64,000 nt of DNA, taken from Trypanosoma brucei gambiense DAL972 (lineage: Eukaryota > Euglenozoa > Kinetoplastea > Trypanosomatida > Trypanosomatidae). Location: positions 2,852,001-2,916,000 of the forward strand of contig NC_026744.1 in assembly GCF_000210295.1 (NCBI RefSeq), read 5' to 3'. The notes beneath the pieces were generated by a model. That model searched no databases. It was given only the letters and a program-made list of their open reading frames with translations, and was not told the DNA's origin. Shown in pieces: positions 42,397-53,800 of the stretch (position 1 is its first letter; each line of letters begins with the position of its first letter). Position numbers and translations under genes: made by a program.

Positions 42397-43059
42397 GCAC
42401 ATCTGTACGTGAAGAGCGTGCACGCAGAAGTGGATTGTATGATGCAGTGTAATGTGATGTGCTTTCGTCCAGGTGGGTGTCGTGTTGTCATGGCACAGGA
42501 TGTAGCTAGTGGCCAAATGGATTGTAGAAGGGAAAAGTGACCATAGAACTCCTACAAAGTGATAATAGACCTAAAAGAGGCGAGGTGTGTCGCCTATGGG
42601 CTACGGGACAAATCGCTTGTCAGTAATCAAAGGAGCAAGCAAAGGGGGATATACACGCATGCGTATATATATATATATATATTTGGAGTTTTTTAGGGTG
42701 CAGCAAGGTGAGAAGGAGGTTAAATACCCTCCCCTCGTTTTATCCGCATCCGTCATTTTCCCCCTTTTTCTTCACTTCTCTTCGCTCTGTGCCATCTTCC
42801 TTTTACATATGTGCGTTTACGATAAGCAGCAAAGGAATAATTTACATATCCAAGTTTCAATCACCAAAGAACGAGAAGGTAGAGTAAACGAAATAGGTTT
42901 GAGCAGATTAGGAAGAAAGTTTAAAAAGGAAGTGAGAAGCAGACAAGCTTGCAACGTTTGCGTGAGAAATAGGGGAAAAAGTGAGGTAAAGAAGGGTGCC
43001 TACGGGGGGGGGAAAAAAAAAATTATATTTACACATATCACCTAGAAACTCCACATATC
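42397..43059. other. Intergenic region, delta-tubulin to PSP1 gene
   Basis: No gene. Holds an (AT)n tract at 42664-42682, a strong pyrimidine region at 42725-42815 followed by AG near 42823 (likely acceptor), and a purine run at 43005-43021. Confidence 0.5.
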
Positions 43060-43911
43060 ATGTCAACCACCTGCACCAAGAATGAGCCTCGTGGCTTCCA
43101 CCATGACCCATATGGCACGCCCCTGCTTGATCAAGGGAGCGAGGAGCGCAAGAATAACGCCGCCCTGAACTTCTTCACGGCTGCCACCTACGCTGACGAG
43201 CACCAAAAGCAGGAACAATACTCTTTAACAAACTTTGACACGTTAAGTTCTGTTGATCAGATGACTTCCACAGAAGGTGAAGGTGGCATATCCGATAACG
43301 GAACGGTGGAATCCAGCGGACCGTTTGTGGTGACACCAGTCCCTCAACCTACTTCTACAGTCGCCCTTGCCATGGCGTCATCAACTGTTATTGCTGCAGC
43401 CGCCTCAGTGGTTCGTTACGCCTCTGTCGACTTTCGCTTCGGTAGCGCATGGTTTGTAGCGCCGTTCCGTACTTCCGTTGGTGAGATCGTTGTGGTAGAG
43501 TATCCACATAACGGCAGTCTCCATGTTGGACTCGTAAGTTGCATTACAACGACGATCCCACCGACCTTCACAACACTGCGAGCAGCAGAGCAAGCGGGCC
43601 TTATGCCTACCGAAGAGGATCTCATGCAATACCCCCGTCTGGTGCGCCATGCTCGTGAATTCGACCGCCACACAAAGTTGGAGTTACGCACGCATGATCT
43701 CGCTTCACTCAGGTCTGCGCGCGAACTGGCTGAGGAAATGGGAGCACCCATCACATTTATCGATGCTGAGTGGCTGTTGGATCTGACAGCCGTAACGTTC
43801 CTGGTGCAGGTATGGGGCAACATGGAGCAAGTGGATCGCCTAGCTGATGAACTTGCCGCGCGCGAAGGAGCGGAGGTTGTGTTTACTTATCCTGCAGTGA
43901 GGTATGAGTAG
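43060..43911 (+). CDS. PSP1 C-terminal-domain protein
   Basis: The 283-residue product has a disordered N-terminal half (residues 1-120, Ser/Thr/Glu rich) and then a PSP1 C-terminal-type domain at about 120-280. The domain begins with YASVDFRFGSAWFVAPF, continues with GEIVVVEYPHNGSLHVGLV, and ends near EGAEVVFTYPAVRYE. The family is named after a yeast suppressor of polymerase alpha mutations. In kinetoplastids it is expanded and several members are linked to mRNA or translation factors, so a role in RNA metabolism is the best guess. In bacteria the related domain is found in sporulation and competence proteins. No catalytic residues are known for the domain. Confidence 0.8.
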   Translation: MSTTCTKNEPRGFHHDPYGTPLLDQGSEERKNNAALNFFTAATYADEHQKQEQYSLTNFDTLSSVDQMTSTEGEGGISDNGTVESSGPFVVTPVPQPTSTVALAMASSTVIAAAASVVRYASVDFRFGSAWFVAPFRTSVGEIVVVEYPHNGSLHVGLVSCITTTIPPTFTTLRAAEQAGLMPTEEDLMQYPRLVRHAREFDRHTKLELRTHDLASLRSARELAEEMGAPITFIDAEWLLDLTAVTFLVQVWGNMEQVDRLADELAAREGAEVVFTYPAVRYE

Positions 43912-43970
43912 AAGTGGCAATCGTTGCATCCACATATTTTCCTCTTTGTTAGGTGTAGGTTGTTTCACTG

Positions 43971-44012
43971 TTGCTGTTGCTGTTGGTGTTGGTGTTGGTG
44001 TTGGTGTTGGTG
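43971..44012 (+). repeat. GT-rich hexanucleotide tandem
   Basis: About five copies of TTGGTG preceded by TTGCTG units, 60 bases after the PSP1-domain stop codon; GT-rich on the coding strand. Confidence 0.85.
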
Positions 44013-44094
44013 TCTCTTCCCCCCTTCTTCGCAGTGATGACTGTCCGATAATTTCCGCTCTCATTACTGTAAAGAAGTGGGTTTCTGCATATGC

Positions 44095-44121
44095 ATATAT
44101 ATATATATATATATATATATA
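44095..44121. repeat. (AT)n microsatellite
   Basis: Uninterrupted AT dinucleotides of about 27 bp. Confidence 0.9.
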
Positions 44122-47100
44122 AGGGCGGCAGAAAGAGCTAAGCGGAAAGGCATCACATACCTTTCTTTAAGGGGGGAGGGGGCTCACGCGAATGTTGGCA
44201 AGCAGGAGATACGTGTGAAAAAGAGCACACAGCTACGTTTATACATGTATATTTATATAAATATGTGTTGCTTACATGCACAAAAGTGTACAGATTGAAT
44301 TGCAGGGATAGCCGCGAAGGTAGGATTTAGGTGCGCGCCGGCCTCTAGAAACGGGAATTAGAGACGTTTCTTTTTTTTTTCAGTGAACAACGGTAAGGAA
44401 CACGAATAAGATGCTCGCACGATGCGTGTGTGCTCGTGCGTCTAAATGCGTATGTATGCATATTTAGCTGTGTAGCGTCGAAAGGAATGAAGAAAAAGGT
44501 AACGTGGGGCGAAGGTAAGAAAGTAATAATACCACACTTTTATTCTTCCTCGATTTTGATGTCGTTGGTGTGCTTTGTTTGTTTGTTTGTTTGTCTTTTT
44601 TTTTTCTGTTGTTTGTTTGTTTGTTTTCCCATCTTAACTTTCTGACCTCACCAAATGGGGCCCACGTACGCTCCGCGACCAGACTTTCTTTTTTTTTTTT
44701 CTTTAGAATTCGTTTAGGGCAACGGTGGCGCCTCTCCATTTTTTTCTCTCCTCTTGTATTATTATTTTCCTTTTGTTTTCCTTGTCTGTGTGTTTTGTTT
44801 TTGTTTTATCTTTTTGGATTCATTCACTTGTTTCTCATTTCAGTTGTGCTTTGGTGGCGCCCACATCCACTGCAGGACGAGATGAGATGAATCATGAAAG
44901 TGAAAATGGTGAGGATTCGAGGAAAGGAACTATAATAATAATAATAATAATTGTTGTTATTATTATATTCCCAATGTTATTATTAATATTATTATTATTA
45001 TTGTCATAATTATTATTGATGTTGTTTCCGGTTCAGGAAAAGGTAGCAATGAAAGGGATGTGAAAGAATGGTAGTATAAGAGTGCTTCAGCTTGTTTTGT
45101 TTTGTTTTCTTTTCTTTTCTTTTTTTTTTTTTTTGCTGTTTGCTCTCAATATATAATAGAGAGGGGAGGGGAGGGAAAAAAAAAAAGAGGTAAAGAGAGA
45201 GGAACAACGAAAGAAAAAGGAATAACAAAATAAGGTGAGCAATTAATGAACCACGGAATGAAGCAAAAATGAAAAAACAAAGAAGTGAAAAGTGAAAAGG
45301 AAAGAAAAGGAAAAAATGACGTTCACGAAATTATTTACTCCATTGAGTGGGTCACATGATATATAAATGGATAAATGAAAAAGAGAGAAGTAAGGCGTAG
45401 CGATCAGCACATGCCTTCGTAGAGGTGCTGTGTTATATTAATTTATTCCCGCACAGCTCCACACAAGAACGGAGAGAAAAATGAAAAGAAAGGAAGTAGA
45501 TAATAAAGAGGAAAAAGAAAATATTAATTTTGTGGTAAAAATAAATAAATAAATATTGTATATATATATATAATTATATAATTAAATAGAGGTGGGATCG
45601 GGGGGAAGAACAAAATGAATGAATTCCCAAAACATTTTCTTTTATTTACAATACTGCACTACACAAATTTATCAAAATTATATATGTATTGATGTATATT
45701 TAATTATTCGCATCTGCAAGCAAGAAAAAAAAATCACAATAAAGTGAAGAAGAAGAAAAGTGGGCCAGGAAAAAAAAAAAGAAAAAGAAAAGAAAAGAAG
45801 GGTGGGGGAAACTGATGCCCATTTATTGTTGGAAATGTAGAAAGAAGAGAAGGACAAAGAAAAAAAAAAAGGTAATATACATGTGTTTATATTTATATAT
45901 GTCTTTAGGTACATTTTCTTTTCGCCCACTTGTGTTGTTCCTTTCTTTCTTTATTTGCTGTGTTCTGTGTGTGTGTGATTGTTGTGTTGTTGTTGCTGTT
46001 GTTTTCCGGTTTCACACTAATGCGTTTCCCGTCCCCTCCACTCAGTCCCTTTTTTTTCTGTGCGGTAACAAAAAAAAAAAAAAGAATAATGATTAAATAG
46101 TAAACCAATACAAAAAAGAAAAAAAAGAAAGAAACTTACAATTGAGCAAAGACAAAAAAAAACAAAAAATGGGGGATGCCAGTGAAAGGAGGTGGAAACT
46201 GAGAAATGAAACAAAAAAGAATTTGTTTTTTTCAATAACTAACTAACTAATTAATTAATTAATTAATTTTTTTTTATTTGCTTTCGTGTAATAACGGAAG
46301 AGAAAGGAAACAAACAAAGAATGAATCAATCAATCACACACACATGCACACACATACACGCGGAAAAAGGGAAAGAAAGAGGGGGGAAAAAATGTGGAAA
46401 TAATAATAATTTGTGATGATGACGACAATTACTATTGTTTATTACTAAAAGCAACAACAACACGATGAACTAATGAATGAATGAAAAAGAAAAAAGAAAA
46501 GGAAGGCGTGAGGAAAACACGTAACGGACAGAAATGTAATCGGAACCCACGAGTGAAGGTTTTGGGAAAGGAAAAAAAAATGAAAAAAATAAATAAATAA
46601 ATTAGCACAAAAGGGGGGAAACGGAGATCACAAAAAAACTTATCATTTCTGTTTTTTTGTCATGTCACCAAAACACGAAGCGTGAGGAAATATTAACTCC
46701 TCTTTTTTTTTCCCCCTCCACCCCTTTTCTCTTTTGTGCATATGTGTTATATTATTTATTAATTCATTTACTGTTCCTCCTCTTCCTGTTTTATTCTACA
46801 CATTGTGCTCGTGCGTGTGTACTCTCGTCAACAGCTCACATCCACCATTTTCATCACCAGCCGGTTTCCTTTTTTTTTTCCTTATCTCTTCGGTTCTTTT
46901 TGCTTGGTTTTATCTTTATTCCATTTTTTTTTTGTTTTGTTTTCTTTTAGAGCAGCTCACCTGGACGCGTCTTCCAGTTTTCATTTATTCCTTTTAAATC
47001 CCTTCGCCTTGTTTTTTTTTTGCTCGATTTTGTCCGTACTGAATTGAACTAGATTTTGCATTAATCCGTTGCTAAGATGAAAAAAAAAAACAAAACGAAA

Positions 47101-47308
47101 CGAAATAAGGAAGTGGATGTGATGGAGGAAAGGGGGAAAGGGGATCCAACGAGACGCGCACGGCAGCCGTAAACACAATTGAAGGGAGGTTGAATGGATA
47201 ATAAATAATAATAAAAAAAAAAGAAAGGAAGGAAGGAAAGGAAGTGCAAGTATAAGTGAGTGGGTGGGGAGAGGAAGGGGAAAAGAAAAAGAAAAAGGAA
47301 CAGTGAGG

Positions 47309-47332
47309 ATATATATATATATATATATATAT
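47309..47332. repeat. (AT)n microsatellite followed by GT-rich tract
   Basis: About 24 bp of AT repeats continuing directly into GCGTGTGTG-type sequence to about 47356. Confidence 0.9.
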
Positions 47333-49148
47333 GCGTGTGTGTGTGCGTGTTTGCGTAATAAACGCATGCCTCACCCAATTCGTTTCTTTTTTCCTTTTTA
47401 TATCCTTTTCTTACAATCTACGCGTAACACATGCCAAGGTGTTCATATACTCATTCATGTATTTACTCTTATTTATATTGATTCGTTTATATGACCCACT
47501 CCAGCACTCCTTTCATCCTTTGAGTTTAACACGCTGCTCTTTGGAGTTCACCCTTTCTCTCCCCCCCCCCTCCCACACACTCACACACACCTTCTTTTTT
47601 TTTAAATTTGCGTGTGTGGTTTCCTTTTATTTTCCTATAAATAAATAATATCTTTGTTGACAATAACAGTCGGTGGGGTGGGTTTCCCGTTTTGTTCGGT
47701 ATGAGAGGCGCCGCTGTAATGTCTGTTGCGCATTCTCTTTCTTTCTCTCTCATTTGCTCTCGCAACCACCGGGCTTTGTCGTCATTGTTGTATTTTTAGT
47801 TTAGTTTAGTTCTACGACGCTTTTTTTTTTTCTGCTTTTTGTTTCATTACTGCACTCTGATATGTGTGCATTCGTATATGCGTGTAATGTTCGATACCGG
47901 ACGCTGTTGATTTAAAGTGTATTTGTTATTTTTTTCTTTTAAAAAACCTGTAATGTTCCTGGCACTTCCCGCATCCTAATGCCCTAACCCTGCCAATGAT
48001 AGAATGTTGGCGGCAAGGTGTAGGGGAATGAAGAAATAAAGAAAAGGGAGAAGGAGAAGGAAAAGAAAAGAAAAGGAAAAGATGTCTACGGGGAAGGGAA
48101 AACACTCATATGTATATAAATAAACACAAACAAATATATTCATATTTATTTACATGAAGGCGTATAGAGAGGGCTTTGGTCTGATCATTTGGAAGAAATG
48201 AATGAAAAGACGTTTTGAGAGGTATCCTTCTCCCTTTTCTTTTTTCGTTTAATTTCTTCTTCATAATTCTGTCGGCGTTCTCTCCTTCTCTTTTTTTCCG
48301 GTTCCTAACGCAGATACGCGCCATAATGAAATTGAATTAGCATCGGCTGCACATAAGGAACAACGGTGGAAGGAGGCGAGTAAGAATGAGTGAATGAGAA
48401 AGCAGAATGGAGGCGTTGTCACGCGGATCTGTGTAGACCTTATTCTTTCCTTCTTTCTTTTGTTTTGTGTTTGTTTGTTGTTGGTGATGATGTGGTGACG
48501 TTCTGCTCCCTTTCGTTTGTTTCATCACCTGTTTTTTGTCACGGTCACTTTCTCTCTCTTTTTTTTTTTTTGCTTTTGGAAGACACCACCGCCAAATCAC
48601 GCCGCAAATATGGCAGTTTTGTATCGAAAACACCCGGGCGCGAGAGAATGTAGAACCCCTTCCCCACAGTAGGAATGAATTTGCAATATGTGGAAGAAGA
48701 AAATTTTCCTCGAAAGAGGAAGAGATATTGAGTAAAAGAATGCAGAGAGAAGGAGAGATAGAGGGAGAAAAGCGAAAAAGAAAAAGAAAAGGGCAGCTTC
48801 AACCGGTCAATAACACTTTCGCACATCGCCACAAACCCACAAGCACAGCACATACACGTGGCTTCAAGTATGTAAAGGAAATGCGTGTGGTGCTATTTTA
48901 CAGTTGAAGCCCCGGGTGAGCGGCGGGGGAGGTATTTTCATCCTCTCCCTCTGCTGTTTTCTTTTTCATTTTTTCCTGTTGTCTTTGCTTGTGCTTTACT
49001 ATTTATAAACCCTCTATTACTTGACTCACCACCTATACTTCTACAACAGTTGCCTCTGTTGTTGCCGTCGGTGGGTCCACATACAGAAGAAACGCACTCG
49101 CCAACCGCAGTGTCAATCTCCTCACCATCTGTTGTTTGCCTTCCAGGC

Positions 49149-49182
<34 letters not shown>

Positions 49183-49227
49183 ATCAATGCCCGTCCGCAT
49201 GTGCATTTGTGCACCGTTTAGATGTTA

Positions 49228-49285
49228 CCTTTACCTCATTCCTTTTACTTCTGTTGGGTTGCCTTGCCTCATCCTCACTCTTTAG
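49228..49285 (+). promoter_or_regulatory. Predicted trans-splice acceptor of the J-protein gene
   Basis: A pyrimidine-rich stretch ends in CTTTAG at 49285, 48 bases before ATG 49334. Confidence 0.65.
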
Positions 49286-49333
49286 CGGGGCGGCTACTGA
49301 AGCAGAGGGTACCGTAGTACATATCACAGCCGA

Positions 49334-50323
49334 ATGTTTCGTTTCAACCAAACCCTCCGTGCAGCACTGGCAACGCCAAAGGATATCGCAGCTGCTCTCC
49401 GTGTACTAGGATTGGACACCAACAGCGCGAATATCAGTAGCGAGGCAGTAAGAGCACAGTATCTGAGACTTGCGCGGCTCCATCACCCAGATATCAGCAG
49501 TGGTGATGATCAGAAGATGAAGATTATCAACACAGCGTACGAGATGCTTCAGAGCAGCGGCGCTTTAAACCCAAAGGCCGCCAGTACGTCAGGTACGGCG
49601 GATGAAGACAAGGAAACAAAACCAGGCGACACTGCAGAAAATGCAAATGGTGGTCGGTTCTCCCCTAAGGCTGGACGACGACGGCGAAGGGTGCCGGATG
49701 ATTTTGCGGACGGTGACAGGTGGGACATGAAGTCGACGCTCGAGTGGCGTGCTATGACAATGATGGGAGCCGGGTCCGTGAGCGAGGAGGAGCTCCGCAA
49801 CCCCGCAAATCACCCGTTCAGCCACAGTAAATTTTTTTCGTTCGAGGAGGACGTAACGATCTACCGTATGATACGCGGCGGCGCGACGATACGCCAAGTG
49901 GCTCGTACACTAGGGAAGGCCCCAACATTTGTGGAGCGGCGCCTGCAGAACGCGCAGTTCAAACAGCGGGTGCAATATGTCATGCGGCATGAGAAGCGTC
50001 AAGGGCTGAAGGAGCGAGCTTCGGGGACGGGGGCGAACTCTGGTGGCTTTAACATGACAGAGCGGCTGTTTGGGACAACTACCGGCGGGAACAACCGCGC
50101 GCGGGAAGGTCACCGGAAGAAGGAGTGGGAACCAACCGCTCTCGATGGTGAGGTTCCTGCTTACTTCGCGGATATGAGTCTCGAGGAGAAGGGCCTCCAC
50201 GCCCGACTAATGCAAGAGGAAAGGCGGCAGCAGCAACTTCCCTCCTGGGGCGTAGTGGCGTCGAAGGTGGGAAGGTCGTATTCAAATTACGCGCGATTCA
50301 CTGGGAATTACAAAAAGACGTGA
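49334..50323 (+). CDS. J-domain (DnaJ-like) protein, probably mitochondrial
   Basis: The 329-residue protein starts with a presequence-like segment (MFRFNQTLRAALATPKD). It then has a J domain at about residues 18-78 with the essential His-Pro-Asp at 51-53 (LARLHHPDIS) and the closing INTAYEML. J domains stimulate Hsp70 ATPase activity. After a disordered acidic/basic linker (80-135), residues about 170-220 (FEEDVTIYRMIRGGATIRQVARTLGK) resemble a Myb/SANT-like or other helix-turn-helix unit. A similar short stretch near the C-terminus ends with WGVVASKVGRSYSNYARF. This combination suggests a specialised J-protein, perhaps acting on a mitochondrial RNA or ribosomal complex, which is inference. 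It does not have the Gly/Phe or zinc regions of class I and II DnaJ. Confidence 0.75.
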   Translation: MFRFNQTLRAALATPKDIAAALRVLGLDTNSANISSEAVRAQYLRLARLHHPDISSGDDQKMKIINTAYEMLQSSGALNPKAASTSGTADEDKETKPGDTAENANGGRFSPKAGRRRRRVPDDFADGDRWDMKSTLEWRAMTMMGAGSVSEEELRNPANHPFSHSKFFSFEEDVTIYRMIRGGATIRQVARTLGKAPTFVERRLQNAQFKQRVQYVMRHEKRQGLKERASGTGANSGGFNMTERLFGTTTGGNNRAREGHRKKEWEPTALDGEVPAYFADMSLEEKGLHARLMQEERRQQQLPSWGVVASKVGRSYSNYARFTGNYKKT

Positions 50324-50816
50324 CACAAAAGTAGTCGGTGTCACAGTGGCATTTCTCTCTTTATTTCGATGCTTTTAAACCAGCGTCCAGGGCAAGCAGC
50401 AGGAACGGCCTTAACAACACAATTCAGGGCTATCCCTAACCCCTCTCGTCTTACTCCATAATTGTTGCATGTTAGGTTTTATGTTGTTCCTTCCAACGCG
50501 TACTTGTACAAGTTTGCCCAGTTTTCTGAGTACTCTTATCACTTTCCCCTACTTATTCTTGGATCCCTTAAACTTCGCATTTTCTGCGCCCGTTACGGAC
50601 GTTCAAAGAAAAAAAAAATAGTGTGTTCCCGGGTGTAGCAAGAGCGACGACAACCGAGGGGCCAGCGGGGGAGCTCTATTTAGGCTGCAGCACTTTGGAT
50701 TTCCTCTCTGTTCCAGCTTCCTTTGACTAACTGTGCTTGTCCAGGCAGGGCGGTGTGCCCTGTTTGTTCGGTATAGACACAGGCAATAGAATTCGGGTAT
50801 AGATAATAACGACAAA
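50324..50816. other. Intergenic region before the giant START-like/C2 gene
   Basis: No gene. A pyrimidine-rich stretch at 50699-50740 with CAGs near 50728 and 50744 is the probable trans-splice acceptor. Confidence 0.5.
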
Positions 50817-53800
50817 ATGAGTGCACAGTTCAAAAAAGAAAATATTAAAGGGGAGGAAGGGGAGGGAAGGAAGGAAAAACCATTGCACAAGATGACTCCC
50901 GGTGGCTGCGATGCGATCTTGCAGGAGGCGCTATTGTTGGGTTCATATGCTGATTTCTGGAAACTTGCCACCGGTTATACAAAGGCGCTATGCAATGTAT
51001 ACGTCGCCCCAAACCCCTATCCAACTCCTGGTGGAGGAGATGCAGCCGATGGACACAACCCGAACTCAGCTACCCAAAATATGGTAAAAGTGACGACGAC
51101 GGTACCTTGTAGCCTTAGGACCTTTGCCACGTTCATCACAGCGCCACGAAGCGTGCGATACTGCGAGGACAACGTCATGTTTTGCGATATCATTGAAAGA
51201 GATAACAAGACAAAGTTGTTTCACACCGCATACGCAGGCGATCCTCCATGTGATGTGGTTGCCGTGCATATAACGGCGGCGTACAAAGTGCCGGAGAACA
51301 CCACCGAAAACAATCCCTTGTGCAAGTTTGTGGCAAGCCTTCGTGACGATAAACGCCGGGGCCACGTGCCACAACCCTTGTCAACGATATTCGTTTACGC
51401 TATGAAAAGTGCTGAGCACCCCAAGACACCTCCTTCGCCGCCGTACGTGCGTATGCGCTTTCACTTATCTGCCTTTATCGCCTATGAAATACCAGGGCCA
51501 CTCGTTCGAGTGGTGTTCGTTCACGCACCAGGAGATCGTACTCCAAAGATGGTTGACCGGTGCATAACAAAAATGGTCTGTGTGCGGAACTTATGCCAAA
51601 TGCTTGAGTGGCTTAACACAGGTGGCCCTCTCACGGAACCTGTCATCTGGGAGAATCAGCGGCCACAAGAAACGCCAAATGCACACTCCGTTGGGACTGA
51701 AAACACACGCGAGCCCAATCCTCTCGTTGAGGAGCCATCAGATGTAGTGTTACAGGGGGACAACCCATCCTCTGCTCCAGGCCGTGTATTTCAAACATTG
51801 TTTGCCCTGCATGCTTCGGCCGCGTGGCGTTTGGTCCTTCAACATGAAGGATGCACGGTGGAGGAATGCGAAGCACGATGTTGCTTTCCTGCACCGGCTT
51901 TTCTAAAGGCTTACCGTTTCGCGACAACTATCGCATGTTCTCTGGATATTTTCCGCCGATTAGTGAGCGACCCGATGCAGTTGCACAGGTACGACCCGAG
52001 TGTAGAGAAAGTAGAGCTCCTCCACTCACAAAAGGGTGAGGATACCGTTCACATACATTTCAAGCAACTGTCTCATTCTGCTCCCAAGCAGGATGCCTGC
52101 ATTCTAACATCTAACGCACTCTTGCAACCCGACGAGGCACACCGATGGCGTTTATACCAGCTGACAGATAACATAAATGTTGTTTACGTGCAGAATGGTA
52201 TTCAAAGCACTGAAATCCCTGCTGCTGGCGCGTGCGACCGACAGGTAGTGTATGCAATGGGATACGTCGCCATCCCATCAGTGAAGCGACAACCCACGGG
52301 AGCTGGGGATGGCAATGAAGGCAGTGAGGCGCTGCGGGTCTACCATGTCGTCTGCGTGGACAACAACACTGCTTCACTTGCGGATAAGCAGCTTGTGACT
52401 ATTCGTCAGCATTTTTTCCGCCTTACTGGAATACGAAATTTGTGCGAAGAAGCGAAGAGCAAACCTCCTACCTGTTCTTTACCTCCTCACACAACTCGGG
52501 ATGTTAATGATTTCTTCGAGAGCGGTACGTTAGCAGGATTTACAGAGGTGGAAACGCTTGAAGACGCCTCCCTTGAAAGAACAAGCAGCACGAATAATGT
52601 ACGTAGACAGCTCGATTTAGTCGATGGGATGGAAGGCTACACCAGCCACGCGACTGCGCATGTGGACACCATGATGAACTCTTCTTCATTGGAGAAGCTT
52701 CACCAGTTTCTCTTGCACTTTGCACCCCATTATTGTATAGAGCACAAACAAAGTGAGCTCGACAACAAACTTGTTCCAGCAGCTGCTACACTGCAACCCT
52801 CACCATTCACCGAGCAACAGCAAATATACCCTTCAGTTTGGCAAGCACACGCGCCAACACCCGATCAGCAGAAACAGGAAGTGCAAACTGCTCAACTGGT
52901 GCAACGTGGAAAAGTAAGTGCACCTCCAGCTATTCAGCAGAGTGGAGGAAAGGCAGCTTTGACATGGGACACCAGTGTGGAAGAGGTAGTGCCTGACAAG
53001 CAGAAACAGGAAGTGCAAACTGCTCAACTGGTGCAATGTGGAAAAGTAAGTGCACCTCCAGCTATTCATCAGATTGGAGGAAAGGCAGCTTTGACATGGG
53101 ACACCAGTGTGGAAGAGGTAGTGCCTGACAAGCAGAAACAGGAAGTGCAAACTGCTCAACTGGTGCAACGTGGAAAAGTAAGTGCACCTCCAGCTATTCA
53201 GCAGAGTGGAGGAAAGGCAGCTTTGACATGGGACACCAGTGTGGAAGAGGTAGTGCCTGACAAGCAGAAACAGGAAGTGCAAACTGCTCAACTGGTGCAA
53301 TGTGGAAAAGTAAGTGCACCTCCAGCTATTCAGCAGAGTGGAGGAAAGGCAGCTTTGACATGGGACACCAGTGTGGAAGAGGTAGTGCCTGACAAGCAGA
53401 AACAGGAAGTGCAAACTGCTCAACTGGTGCAATGTGGAAAAGTAAGTGCACCTCCAGCTATTCAGCAGAGTGGAGGAAAGGCAGCTTTGACATGGGACAC
53501 CAGTGTGGAAGAGGTAGTGCCTGACAAGCAGAAACAGGAAGTGCAAACTGCTCAACTGGTGCAACGTGGAAAAGTAAGTGCACCTCCAGCTATTCAGCAG
53601 AGTGGAGGAAAGGCAGCTTTGACATGGGACACCAGTGTGGAAGAGGTAGTGCCTGACAAGCAGAAACAGGAAGTGCAAACTGCTCAACTGGTGCAATGTG
53701 GAAAAGTAAGTGCACCTCCAGCTATTCATCAGATTGGAGGAAAGGCAGCTTTGACATGGGACACCAGTGTGGAAGAGGTAGTGCCTGACAAGCAGAAACA

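Larger units (their letters stand above)
43912..49333. other. 5.4-kb gene-free low-complexity region
   Basis: The longest stretch without a credible gene. It contains a TTGGTG-type GT-rich tandem (43971-44012), (AT)n tracts at 44095-44121, 45553-45575 and 47309-47332, and ATT/TAA runs at 44935-45005. The + strand is strongly A/G-rich at about 45020-46650, T/C-rich at 46680-47060, and purine-rich again at 47075-47310. A 20-bp AATT tandem lies at 46247-46266. Many short frames are open because of the bias, but they are low-complexity. The acceptor at 49228-49285 belongs to the J-protein gene. Confidence 0.55.

Noticed and set aside
42587..43045. 152-codon forward frame before the PSP1 gene
   Set aside because: Composed of an (AT)n-derived Ile/Tyr run, a pyrimidine tract and a purine tract; looks like leader and spacer.
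48885..49409. 174-codon forward frame before the J-protein gene
   Set aside because: Encodes pyrimidine-tract-type Leu/Ser/Phe runs and a GT-repeat-derived Cys/Val stretch; overlaps the real gene out of frame.
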